DNA of 64,000 bases from assembly GCF_900099895.1 (NCBI RefSeq), contig NZ_FNDY01000011.1, positions 62,001 to 126,000 on the forward strand. Reading direction: 5' to 3'. The DNA is from Paenibacillus naphthalenovorans (GTDB lineage Bacteria; Bacillota; Bacilli; Paenibacillales; NBRC-103111). Below the pieces are notes generated by a model that did no database searches, was not told where the DNA came from, and was given only the letters and a program-made list of their open reading frames with translations. Below are positions 50,475-58,738 of the stretch, one piece after another (the stretch's first letter is position 1; each line of letters begins with the position of its first letter). The translations under genes and the position numbers were made by a program.

Positions 50475-51980
50475 TCACATGTTCACTCGATCTGTTTGAG
50501 CCGTTTTCTTCCTCTTCCAATTCCCATATACTGTGGCGCCAACGATGAGCAGTATAAGTATAATGATCCCAATGGAATAGCCTCGCGAAATAAATATGCT
50601 GTAGCTTCCCTCGGATAGCATAAGAGAACGTCTCAGGCTGCTTTCCATCAGGGGACCTAAGACAAACGCCAAAATAAAGGCCGGAAACGAGTAATCCAAT
50701 TTTTTGATCATGAAACCAATGAGTCCGATAAAAAGGGCTAACCATACGTCAAAATGGGATTCCTTATGGGCATATGCGCCGATGACACACGCAATAAAAA
50801 CGATGGGGATAAGGATATAATTAGGAATGGTCAGCAGCCTGGCCCAAACAGAGGTGGTATATTTGCCAAATACATACATTAATATGGTGGCTGCAAAAAA
50901 TCCCCAGAAAATCCCATATATCAAATCAGGTTCATTTTTAAATACTTGCGGCCCCGGTTGAATTCCCTGTATCATAAAAGCCCCCATAATCACCGCAACC
51001 GTTGCGGATCCCGGAATCCCTAATGTTAATAAAGGCACTAAATTCCCGCCAACGACGGCGTTATTCGCCGCCTCGGGAGCGGCAATGCCGTTAGGTTCAC
51101 CCTTCCCGAATTTTTCCGGATTTTTCGATACTCTTTTCGCTTCCGTATAGGCGAGCCACGAAGCCGCACTGGCCCCGAGTCCCGGGATGATCCCCGCGAT
51201 GACCCCAATGACGGATCCTTTGGTTGTGCTCTTCCATACCGATTTCAGCTCACTCCAGATCAGCGATACCTTTAAGTTTTGGGTATTTGTAACATATCGC
51301 TTACGCAAATCGTCGGTCACCATGCTCAGAACTTCCGAGATGGCGAACAAACCCGTCAAGACGGCAATCAAGGAGAGACCTTCCATAAAATGAATGCTGC
51401 CCATCGTAAATCTCGCGGAACCGGTAAAAACGTCTAAGCCTATTGTCCCCAGGAGCAGTCCCAACAGGACCGATATGACACTTTTGGGAATGTCCCTGGA
51501 GCTTAAGCTCACAACGCTTATCAAACCTAAAAGTGCGATTAAGAACAATTCCGGATCGGCAAATTTGATGGTTAGCTTGGTCAAAGGAACCGTAAGCATC
51601 ATTAATGCGAGAATTCCGATGAGGCCTCCAATGGTAGACGGGATTAAGGAATAAGCCAAAGCTTTGCCTGGGTACCCGTCCTTGGCCATGGCGTTGCCGT
51701 CAAGGACGGTTGCTACGGCAGCTGCAGTCCCGGGAATGCCCAGAACTATGGAGGTAATGGAGCCTCCATACTCGGCGGCCTGATATAAAGCGACGAGCAT
51801 CAGTATGGCCGGAACCGTATCCATCGTATAGGTTAAAGGCAGGAGCAAAGCTACGCCTACCGTAGGTCCAAGTCCGGGCAATGCCCCAATAAGCAGCCCA
51901 AACAAGGTGCCAAAAATAATGGCGAATACATTGCTCCACGTCAATAATTGCGAAAAATCATAGTAAAGAAAATCAAACAT
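50475..51980 (-). CDS. tctA: Tripartite tricarboxylate transporter, large membrane subunit TctA
   Basis: This is the second TctA-type permease, 501 residues with about 12 helices. Motifs are GALPGLGPTVGVALLLP, GIIPGLGASAASW and GIPGSATVAVIMGAF. It follows tctC and tctB of cluster B and precedes the amidohydrolase gene, so transport and catabolism share one transcript. It works with the binding protein at 52542. Confidence 0.96.
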   Translation of the reverse strand: MFDFLYYDFSQLLTWSNVFAIIFGTLFGLLIGALPGLGPTVGVALLLPLTYTMDTVPAILMLVALYQAAEYGGSITSIVLGIPGTAAAVATVLDGNAMAKDGYPGKALAYSLIPSTIGGLIGILALMMLTVPLTKLTIKFADPELFLIALLGLISVVSLSSRDIPKSVISVLLGLLLGTIGLDVFTGSARFTMGSIHFMEGLSLIAVLTGLFAISEVLSMVTDDLRKRYVTNTQNLKVSLIWSELKSVWKSTTKGSVIGVIAGIIPGLGASAASWLAYTEAKRVSKNPEKFGKGEPNGIAAPEAANNAVVGGNLVPLLTLGIPGSATVAVIMGAFMIQGIQPGPQVFKNEPDLIYGIFWGFFAATILMYVFGKYTTSVWARLLTIPNYILIPIVFIACVIGAYAHKESHFDVWLALFIGLIGFMIKKLDYSFPAFILAFVLGPLMESSLRRSLMLSEGSYSIFISRGYSIGIIILILLIVGATVYGNWKRKKTAQTDRVNM

Positions 51981-51993
51981 AGCTTATCCTCCG

Positions 51994-52440
51994 TTAGCGG
52001 ATTGTAAAATTCAGCAGACGATCAAACACCACATATAAGAAGGCGGCCAATCCTAACGCCATAGCCAAGTATTTAAATGCCTTTTTTATACTATGTTTGT
52101 CTTGATTATAGAAATAAAACAAAATGGCCATGTAGATGAATGCAAATAGATAAAATAACCCGAACATGTGCCACAGACCGATAAACACAATACTCAATAG
52201 GACTGTGAAAATAATGTAGCGGAGATTCGCAATTTCAACACGCTCATCTTTTTTTTTCTTTGTTGTAATCCAACTGATGATACAAAAGATAATCAGAAGA
52301 ATGCTGAGCAGTCTCGGGAAATATTCAGGTCCGATCGTTTGTCCCGATGCTGCCGGTAAATAAAACGAAGACCTGAAAAACAATATTCCTATCATGGAGA
52401 AAAAGATCAGGGACACGTAACTTGCTATTTTATAGCTCAT
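51994..52440 (-). CDS. tctB: Tripartite tricarboxylate transporter, small membrane subunit TctB
   Basis: This 148-residue protein has four hydrophobic helices and the TctB pattern GPEYFPRLLSILLIIFCII after the first loop. It ends 14 bases before tctA. It is diverged from the TctB of cluster A, so the two transporters are not a recent duplication. Confidence 0.9.
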   Translation of the reverse strand: MSYKIASYVSLIFFSMIGILFFRSSFYLPAASGQTIGPEYFPRLLSILLIIFCIISWITTKKKKDERVEIANLRYIIFTVLLSIVFIGLWHMFGLFYLFAFIYMAILFYFYNQDKHSIKKAFKYLAMALGLAAFLYVVFDRLLNFTIR

Positions 52441-52541
52441 TGCCTCGCCTCCGCTTCAGGCTTGTTGATCTCAACTTTCGCCACTCCATAGCCGGAATTC
52501 CCCCAATTGAACTGTGAAAGTGGAAAGATATCGGTATCAGA

Positions 52542-53561
52542 TTACTCCAGGTTTTTAAACACTTCTTCCGCATCGGTAACATAGTTGTTAAAATACTCGG
52601 TAAAATCAGCGGTGTTCTTATAAAAATCTATCTGCTGATCCGTCTCCATAAATTTCCTCCACTCCGGATCTTGTATTACTTGTTCAAAGGCTTTGCTTAA
52701 TTTTTCGAGCCGATGTTGCGGAATTCCAGGCTTTCCAAAAAAGGCCCGCCATAAATTCTCATCAACGATATTCGTTAAGCCTAATTCTTTAAATGTCGGT
52801 ACATCCGGACGGTTCGGAGCGCGCTCTGAACCGGTAACCGCTAAGATCCGAACCTCACCGCTGTCAACATGCTGATTGACTACCGAGCTGGACGATACCA
52901 AGGCATCCACATTGCCGCCCAATAAGGCGAGCAATGTCTTGCTGCCGCCGTCGTAAGGAATGTAGTTCGCCTCAATACCTGCTTCTTTTAAGATTTTATA
53001 TAAGAAAACATGATTGGTACCCTTGGTCTGGGAGCCGGATACCTTCAGCTTCCCCGGATTGGCTTTGGCGTACCGGACAAAGTCGTCAAAGGTTGAAAAG
53101 GGGCTTTCCTTTAATACGGCTAACACTTGATAATCAGCATTGATGCTTGCGATCGGTACAATATCCTTCGTTTTGAACGGCACTTGGCCTGAAGCCATCG
53201 TATAAGCAAAGGTTGAAGAGTGATAAGTGATCGTATACCCGTCGGCCGGCTGGGACATCATGTAGGATACGCCTACAGCACCGCTTCCGCCTTCTTTATT
53301 AACGGGAACAAAAGGCTGACCGACGTATTTTTCGGCAATCTTGGCAAACGTTCTGGAGAAGGTGTCTCCCGCTACGCCAGGCGAGAACGGAATAACCAGG
53401 TTGATCGGTTTGTTCGGATAGTCATCCTCCGGCGGGGTTGAAGGGGAATCTGCTGTTCCTCCGGCCGGCTGGGTTTGGCTTTGTGACCCACAGGCGGCTA
53501 AGGTGAAGGCAAGAGATAAAATGATGACGGAAGCCATGACGGATTTTATTTTTCCTATCAA
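52542..53561 (-). CDS. tctC: Tripartite tricarboxylate transporter substrate-binding lipoprotein TctC (Bug family)
   Basis: This 339-residue protein has lipobox TLAAC and the Bug-family opening YPNKPINLVIPFSPGVAGD. Later blocks are KVSGSQTKGTNHVF and LLGGNVDALVSSSS. It starts with TTG after GGGAGG. It supplies a carboxylate to the cluster B permease. The ligand may be an aromatic or aliphatic acid. About 100 bases separate it from tctB, with only a weak hairpin. Confidence 0.93.
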   Translation of the reverse strand: MIGKIKSVMASVIILSLAFTLAACGSQSQTQPAGGTADSPSTPPEDDYPNKPINLVIPFSPGVAGDTFSRTFAKIAEKYVGQPFVPVNKEGGSGAVGVSYMMSQPADGYTITYHSSTFAYTMASGQVPFKTKDIVPIASINADYQVLAVLKESPFSTFDDFVRYAKANPGKLKVSGSQTKGTNHVFLYKILKEAGIEANYIPYDGGSKTLLALLGGNVDALVSSSSVVNQHVDSGEVRILAVTGSERAPNRPDVPTFKELGLTNIVDENLWRAFFGKPGIPQHRLEKLSKAFEQVIQDPEWRKFMETDQQIDFYKNTADFTEYFNNYVTDAEEVFKNLE

Positions 53562-53582
53562 AGCAATTACCTCCCTTATTTT

Positions 53583-54344
53583 TTATGCAAGCGGAAAGCC
53601 TTGTTCGGACAAGAAAGACTTCATATTCATTCTTCTCGGACGTTTTCTTTTGTTGGTCATGGTTTCTGACCAGGTTTCGGATCGGATACCATGGGTTCGA
53701 TTCAAATAATAGGCTCTCATGATTTCATCATATTGATGAAGATGCTTGTTAACCTCTTCAAACCTCTTATATTTATTTTCAAAATAAATCGCTTCCAACG
53801 GCAGCCGCGGTTTTTGATCCGGAATCTCCCCGGGATAGCCAATGCACATTCCGAATACCGGATAAACTCTCTTCGGCAATTCCAGCAGTTGAGCTACTTC
53901 ATACGGATGATTGCGCAGCCCTCCCGTATAGACAATCCCTAAGCCAAGCGCCTCGGCGGCAATGGCTGCATTTTGAGCGACCAATGCGGCATCTATCGTA
54001 GCAACCATAAACATCTCCGTTGATTCGATCGCTGCTGTCATATTCACACCTTGCTGCAATGCAATTTTTTCCAACCGATATAAATCTGCACAAAAAACAA
54101 GAAAATGAGAACAGGATTCCACTTGGGGCTGGCTGCCGGCATATTCCGCCAATTTTTTTTTTCTGATCGGATCGGTTACTCCGATAATGGAATAGGACTG
54201 CCCATGGCTTGAGGAAGGTGCCGCTTGGGCGGAAGTGATAATGTTTACTAAATCAGGATCCGATATTTTTTGGTCTCTAAATTTTCGTATTGATCTGTGA
54301 TTTTGCAGCAGCTTGAGGACATCCGGATTGGGTTCTACATTCAT
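53583..54344 (-). CDS. Nitroreductase family FMN oxidoreductase (NfsA/FRP-like)
   Basis: This 253-residue flavoprotein has HRSIRKFRDQKIS near the start, AAPSSSHGQSYSIIGV and GGLRNHPYEVAQLLELP, as in NfsA/NfrA-type NAD(P)H:FMN oxidoreductases. It could reduce a quinone or nitro compound, or provide reduced flavin. Its place between rraA-like and tctC genes in cluster B is unusual and has no counterpart in cluster A. Confidence 0.9.
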   Translation of the reverse strand: MNVEPNPDVLKLLQNHRSIRKFRDQKISDPDLVNIITSAQAAPSSSHGQSYSIIGVTDPIRKKKLAEYAGSQPQVESCSHFLVFCADLYRLEKIALQQGVNMTAAIESTEMFMVATIDAALVAQNAAIAAEALGLGIVYTGGLRNHPYEVAQLLELPKRVYPVFGMCIGYPGEIPDQKPRLPLEAIYFENKYKRFEEVNKHLHQYDEIMRAYYLNRTHGIRSETWSETMTNKRKRPRRMNMKSFLSEQGFPLA

Positions 54345-54361
54345 GCTCGAATCCTCACTCC

Positions 54362-54856
54362 TTACACTCTCAATTCTTTTTCTGAAATAACGACCCCATC
54401 GGGATCAGCATAAATATAATGGCCTGGAACCCAATCGACATTGCCAAAATCAAGGATCACATCGCGAACTCCCCTTTGTTCTTTTTTGACAAATCTGCTG
54501 CTTAACGGATGACTTCCCAAGGCCAAAATACCAATATCCAGATTGGCCAGACCTTCGATATCGCGCACCAAACCATGAACTATGATCCCGGTAATTCCCC
54601 TGGATGCCGCGATGCCGGCCTTTCGATCTCCCATCCAGGCACAAGGTGCGACATGGATACCATCAAGCACGATGACGGTTCCCGGAGGCACTTGCTCGAT
54701 CGCCTCCATGAAAATTCGGTTGTCATTCGAGTATAACTTTACTGTAGATATTTTCCCTGTAAACGCTTTCTTATTGCCGTAAGATTGAAATGCGGTCGAA
54801 CAAATCTGGATTTGATCCGCAAACTGATCACAGATATCCGAAGTTTTGATACTCAT
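54362..54856 (-). CDS. RraA-family protein
   Basis: This 164-residue protein is a compact RraA-fold member with CAWMGDRKAGIAASRGITG, IIVHGLVRDIEGL (Arg-Asp present) and a C-terminus like RraA itself. It may be an oxaloacetate decarboxylase or 4-carboxy-4-hydroxy-2-oxoadipate-type aldolase rather than an RNase inhibitor, given the operon. It ends 18 bases before the nitroreductase gene. It is about 60 residues shorter than the cluster A relative. Confidence 0.87.
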   Translation of the reverse strand: MSIKTSDICDQFADQIQICSTAFQSYGNKKAFTGKISTVKLYSNDNRIFMEAIEQVPPGTVIVLDGIHVAPCAWMGDRKAGIAASRGITGIIVHGLVRDIEGLANLDIGILALGSHPLSSRFVKKEQRGVRDVILDFGNVDWVPGHYIYADPDGVVISEKELRV

Positions 54857-54868
54857 TGTATAAACCTC

Positions 54869-55879
54869 CTACCATTTTTGTTGATTTCCTGACAGCTTTA
54901 GTGTGGACAAGTTCACCACATCCGCTTCGTCGTAAGGTGTACCGCTAAGCAGAAAATGATTAATATTACGGCAGGCCTTGTCAACGACGTTCTCCATCGC
55001 CTCTACCGTTCCTCCACCAATATGGGGGGTAAGTACAACATTGTTTAATGTGGTCAAGAGATCGTTTTGTTCCAGGGGTTCATTCTCAAAGACATCGAGC
55101 CCCGCCCCCAGAATTTGTCGGTTCTTCAAACTTTGGTACAGCGCTTGTTCATCCACGATGCCGCCTCTGCAGGTATTAATGAGGATCGCCGTCGGTTTCA
55201 TCAACTTTAAATTTTCTTCATTGATTAAATGGTAAGTGTGCTGATTGAATGGCACATGTAAGGAAATCACATCCGATTCGGCAAGCAGCGGTTCGAATTC
55301 CATAAAGCTTACATTAGTCTTCGTTTCTTGTTCGTCTGACAGGCGGTTAACATCATAGTAACGGATCTCGCATTGAAATCCCCTTAAAAGGTTGGCGACC
55401 TCTTTTCCGATAGCGCCAAACCCGACTAACCCAACCTTTTTTTGAGATAATTCGTAAGAGCGGTCTCGCAGTTCCGTCTTTAACCATTTCCCATTTAATA
55501 CCATTTCGTTATGAGCCGTAATGATATGCTTATAAACCGACATCATCAACAGGACGGCGTGCTCCGCAACCGACCGGGCATTCTGCCCTTTGGTATTACT
55601 TACAGGAATCCCTTTTCTTGCTGCCGTTTCTAAATCAATATTGTTCACACCCGCACCCAATTTTTGAATGAATCGGCATTGGGCCGCTTGTTCAAGCCAC
55701 GCTTTGGATATCCCTTTTGTAAACGTAATCAAAACATCCGCTGAGGATAGATGGATGTCCTTGTCGCTTTCCTGTTCACAAAACACAATGTCAACAGCGG
55801 GATCAAGCTTACTTTGGATTAAATGCTTCATCTTATCTGAAAGCTTATCAAGCGATACGACCTTTTTCCTTGTGTTCAA
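54869..55879 (-). CDS. D-isomer-specific 2-hydroxyacid dehydrogenase
   Basis: This 336-residue enzyme has the GxGxxG motif in VGLVGFGAIGKEVANLL, the catalytic Arg in NTCRGGIVDE and the catalytic His in LTPHIGGGTVEA. It oxidises or reduces a D-2-hydroxyacid with NAD(P). The TTG at 55879 has GAGGGGG five bases upstream. It is the first gene of cluster B, facing the divergent lysR gene. With the Ldh_2 enzyme it could process both stereoisomers of a hydroxyacid. Confidence 0.9.
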   Translation of the reverse strand: MNTRKKVVSLDKLSDKMKHLIQSKLDPAVDIVFCEQESDKDIHLSSADVLITFTKGISKAWLEQAAQCRFIQKLGAGVNNIDLETAARKGIPVSNTKGQNARSVAEHAVLLMMSVYKHIITAHNEMVLNGKWLKTELRDRSYELSQKKVGLVGFGAIGKEVANLLRGFQCEIRYYDVNRLSDEQETKTNVSFMEFEPLLAESDVISLHVPFNQHTYHLINEENLKLMKPTAILINTCRGGIVDEQALYQSLKNRQILGAGLDVFENEPLEQNDLLTTLNNVVLTPHIGGGTVEAMENVVDKACRNINHFLLSGTPYDEADVVNLSTLKLSGNQQKW

Positions 55880-55976
55880 GCAATCCCCCTCTTTCATCTC
55901 CAAATTCCATGCAGCGGACGCGGATTATCCACTGGATTTTTTTGCTTGATCTTGTTTGTATTGATTATAGTACATT

Positions 55977-56006
55977 AAGAATAATCAATAAAATATAAAT
56001 ATTCTT
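55977..56006. promoter_or_regulatory. Candidate LysR operator in the divergent promoter region
   Basis: AAGAATA (55977-55983) and TATTCTT (56000-56006) form an inverted repeat in the AT-rich region between cluster B and lysR. A possible -10 (TATAAT, 56027-56032) for lysR lies nearby. Divergent lysR promoters usually share such a site. Confidence 0.45.
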
Positions 56007-56067
56007 TATTATCTGAATATTTTCTTTATAATTTAAACATATACCTGGTTTAAAGGAGATGCTGAGG

Positions 56068-56949
56068 TTGGACGATAAAGACTGGAGCGTTTTGCAGGCT
56101 GTATATCAAGAAAAAAATATTACCAGAGCTGCGCAGAAGTTGCATATTTCTCAACCCGCCTTGACCTACCGGCTAAATCAGTTAGGGGAGCATTTTGATA
56201 TCCAAATCTTTGTCCGTGGAAAAAGAGAGCTCAAATTCACGAAAGAAGGAGAGCATCTGATTGCCTATGCCAACAAAATGGTCATTGAACTGCGGAAATT
56301 AAAAGATCAGCTGCAGGACTTAAAAAAGCAGGTTAGCGGGGAATTAAGACTCGGGGTTTCCAGTAACTTTGCACAGTATAAACTCCCCACCATTCTGAAA
56401 AACTTTCACGATCATTACCCGAATGTTCAATTTAACGTTCAAACGGGCTGGAGTGTACAAATTTTGGAGCATTTGACCAAAGAAGAATTACATATCGGGA
56501 TCATCCGGGGGGATTATGAATGGGGTGATGCCAAAATATGGATGGGCTCAGATCAGCTTTGCTTAATCTCAAAAAAGCAGGTCTCCCTCGAAAATCTGCC
56601 TCATTTGCCAAGAATCCGCCACCAGACCGACCCCGATGCCAAAAGAGCGATCGAGCAATGGTGGCAGACTTATTTTACACAGCCTCCTTATATCAGTATG
56701 GAGGTCGACAAATTGGAAACCTGCAAAGAGATGGTACTTAATGGGTTAGGCTATGGCATCATCCCCCACTATCTGCTGTCGGAAAAAGACAAGAGCGATG
56801 ATCTGTTTATTTATCCTTTACTAATGGATGGAAAAGCGGTATTGCGGAACCTTTGGGCATTTTATTATGAGGATGATACAAAGCTTTCTGCAGTTAAAGC
56901 ATTCGTAGATTTCCTGAAACGGCATTACTATGAATCTTCCGGGGAGTAA
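56068..56949 (+). CDS. LysR family transcriptional regulator
   Basis: This is a 293-residue LysR-type regulator. The helix-turn-helix is ITRAAQKLHISQPALTYRL and the effector domain begins GELRLGVSSNFAQYKLP. It is transcribed away from cluster B, the classic arrangement for a LysR activator of the adjacent operon. A TTG at 56068 has AAAGGAG nine bases upstream; the ATG three codons earlier touches that site. Confidence 0.92.
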   Translation: MDDKDWSVLQAVYQEKNITRAAQKLHISQPALTYRLNQLGEHFDIQIFVRGKRELKFTKEGEHLIAYANKMVIELRKLKDQLQDLKKQVSGELRLGVSSNFAQYKLPTILKNFHDHYPNVQFNVQTGWSVQILEHLTKEELHIGIIRGDYEWGDAKIWMGSDQLCLISKKQVSLENLPHLPRIRHQTDPDAKRAIEQWWQTYFTQPPYISMEVDKLETCKEMVLNGLGYGIIPHYLLSEKDKSDDLFIYPLLMDGKAVLRNLWAFYYEDDTKLSAVKAFVDFLKRHYYESSGE

Positions 56950-56953
56950 GCGG

Positions 56954-57071
56954 ATGGCCCAGCCATTTGAGCTCGTGCCGACATACGTCTACCTCTACCT
57001 CGCTTGATGATTCCCGCTTTGTCACCAGCCAAACGCTTCACGTCAACGGCAGAGAGTGGACTTTATCATAA
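56954..57071 (+). pseudogene. Remnant of an SDR oxidoreductase C-terminus
   Basis: Five bases after the lysR stop, one frame reads AQPFELVPTYVYLYLA and stops. The next frame (from 57006) continues DDSRFVTSQTLHVNGRE. Together they match the last 30 residues of general-stress-type SDR proteins (PFELxPxYVYLASDDSxxVTGQxLHVNGG), with a duplicated Tyr-Leu and a +1 frameshift. Nothing of the N-terminal part remains. Confidence 0.65.
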
Positions 57072-57090
57072 CCTCTCAGCGCCTGACAAA

Positions 57091-57158
57091 GAATCCCTCT
57101 TGTGTTCACGAACAGATAGGGTAATATTAGCCCAATACTGTCTGCACAAGAGGGATTC
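57091..57158. repeat. 68-base nested inverted repeat between convergent genes
   Basis: GAATCCCTCTTGTG (57091-57104) and CACAAGAGGGATTC (57145-57158) are perfect complements. Inside, ACAG pairs with CTGT around a centre GGGTAATATTAGCCC. No T tract follows. It could be a bidirectional terminator or a small palindromic mobile element. Confidence 0.7.
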
Positions 57159-57225
57159 GATCATTCCGGTGTGCTCCAAAGCGGCATTGCGTTCACTGAT
57201 GAATTGTCGTCACCGTCTGTTCATA

Positions 57226-58095
57226 CTATGAAATTTCCTTCAAAAAATGAATGCTCTCCTTTAATGCTGTTTCCAGTTCTTCTGTTATGCCCTGAAACGG
57301 ATGAACGGCCCCGAACGTATGATTTGCACTAGGAATGGTCAAGATTTGATGCTGAGGCGCAGCTTGGCGAAGCCGTTCAAACCCTTCCTTCAGGCGCGGA
57401 GAATCCTGACCGCCCTGGACCAGCAGTACCGGAATTTTTAATTCGGCCAAACGGCGGACGATATCAAACCTCTCCGCATTGCGGGACAAGTCCTCATAGA
57501 AGCTCGCCTGGATCGGCATGTCTTGTTTCGTTCGCACATTCGTTACGTAGGCAATGCCATGCTCGGCTATCTGAGCTTTAAACGCATCGTCGAACAGGTC
57601 GGCCGATGCAATCCCGTTCCAAGTGACGACAGCCTTCACCTGAGGATGCTCAGAGGCAAAAATAATGCTTCCGCCTCCCCCTTTGCTGTGACCCAGCAAG
57701 TAAAGACGCCGCGGATCGGCGAATGAAGCGAGCGGCAGCGTTCCCGACTCAAGAGCTTGAAGCAGGACGGCAAGATCCTCCTGCTCCCGTGAATAAGTAT
57801 TCCGTGCGAACTTATCCAGCTCGTCAAAATCCCGTTCGTTCACTCCGTTGCAGGAGTAATTGAAGGTGACTGCGAAGAAGCCTTCCCCGGCAAAACGCTC
57901 CGCGATATACGGAAAGAAAGACCAGTCCTTAAAGCCTTTGAAGCCGTGGCTGATAAATACAACGGGTCTGGCGGTGTCCTCCGTCCCGCGCGCTGCCCTC
58001 ACCTCACCGCGAATATAAAGCGGCTCACCGGTATCCAAATGGCCCGCCTCCAGGATAAAAGGTTCCCGTATGATCGAATTCGGTGTCTGGCTCAT
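57226..58095 (-). CDS. Alpha/beta hydrolase
   Basis: This 289-residue alpha/beta hydrolase has the oxyanion strand VVFISHGFKGFKDW, nucleophile motif GHSKGGG with Ser, an acid in VQGGQDSPRL and the catalytic His in SANHTFGA. It resembles dienelactone hydrolase/serine aminopeptidase-type esterases. It is a single gene, about 130 bases beyond the oxygenase beta-subunit gene on the same strand. It could release an aromatic acid from an ester, but no substrate is evident. Confidence 0.87.
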   Translation of the reverse strand: MSQTPNSIIREPFILEAGHLDTGEPLYIRGEVRAARGTEDTARPVVFISHGFKGFKDWSFFPYIAERFAGEGFFAVTFNYSCNGVNERDFDELDKFARNTYSREQEDLAVLLQALESGTLPLASFADPRRLYLLGHSKGGGGSIIFASEHPQVKAVVTWNGIASADLFDDAFKAQIAEHGIAYVTNVRTKQDMPIQASFYEDLSRNAERFDIVRRLAELKIPVLLVQGGQDSPRLKEGFERLRQAAPQHQILTIPSANHTFGAVHPFQGITEELETALKESIHFLKEIS

Positions 58096-58219
58096 ATCAA
58101 TGCCTCCTTATGATTACATATTACATAAATTGGGTTGGATTATTTTTATTGTAACATAAGGATTGACTTTGTGATGACAATCATTTGCTTCAAAGGTGTT
58201 TTTCTGCATGAGCGGCTAA

Positions 58220-58714
58220 TTAAATCGGCGTTACCAGCAGCGTTGGGATTAGAGCCGTATCGTAAACGGCCAGCTTTTCTTTAAATTTCGCCTCGCCGTT
58301 CACAAATGTAATCTTATCCATGTATTGGCCGACATTATAAACCTCTGTTATCCCATCCTGTCTCGTTTGGAAAACGGCATAATTGGCGCGCACCAGATAA
58401 GTATCACCCTCCTGGCCTGCCATGCGGATACCGCTTACCAAGTGCTTATAGGTATGCGCCTCATAGATATTCGCGTGTCTGTGGGCTGTAATCCGGTCCT
58501 TCAGCATCCCTTTACTGTCGCAGTATATCACGCAAGTCAGAAGATTTCTCGCATAGTTTTCTCGGGAAATCACTTTATATAAGCATTCCTCTGTAAAAAA
58601 GTCCGGCCATTGCTCCAATTTATCATTGTCGATGCATTCCACGTAGGCGTGGACTAATTCTTCTATGGCCGCTTTGATTTCCAATGCCGGTGCATTCACT
58701 TTCTGTTGATTCAT
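58220..58714 (-). CDS. tphA3: Ring-hydroxylating dioxygenase beta subunit, TphA3-like
   Basis: This 164-residue protein has the SnoaL-like fold of ring-hydroxylating dioxygenase beta subunits. The blocks CIDNDKLEQWPDFFTEECLY and LKDRITAHRHANIYEAHTY correspond to TphA3 of Comamonas terephthalate dioxygenase as I recall it. It would complete an alpha3beta3 oxygenase with the subunit encoded 24 bases upstream. The ATG follows GGAG. Confidence 0.85.
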   Translation of the reverse strand: MNQQKVNAPALEIKAAIEELVHAYVECIDNDKLEQWPDFFTEECLYKVISRENYARNLLTCVIYCDSKGMLKDRITAHRHANIYEAHTYKHLVSGIRMAGQEGDTYLVRANYAVFQTRQDGITEVYNVGQYMDKITFVNGEAKFKEKLAVYDTALIPTLLVTPI

Positions 58715-58738
58715 GGATCTGCACTCCTTTCTTTCCGA

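Noticed and set aside
52441-52541. Possible hairpin between tctC and tctB of cluster B
   Set aside because: Only about seven of eight bases can pair across a long loop; too weak to list as a feature.
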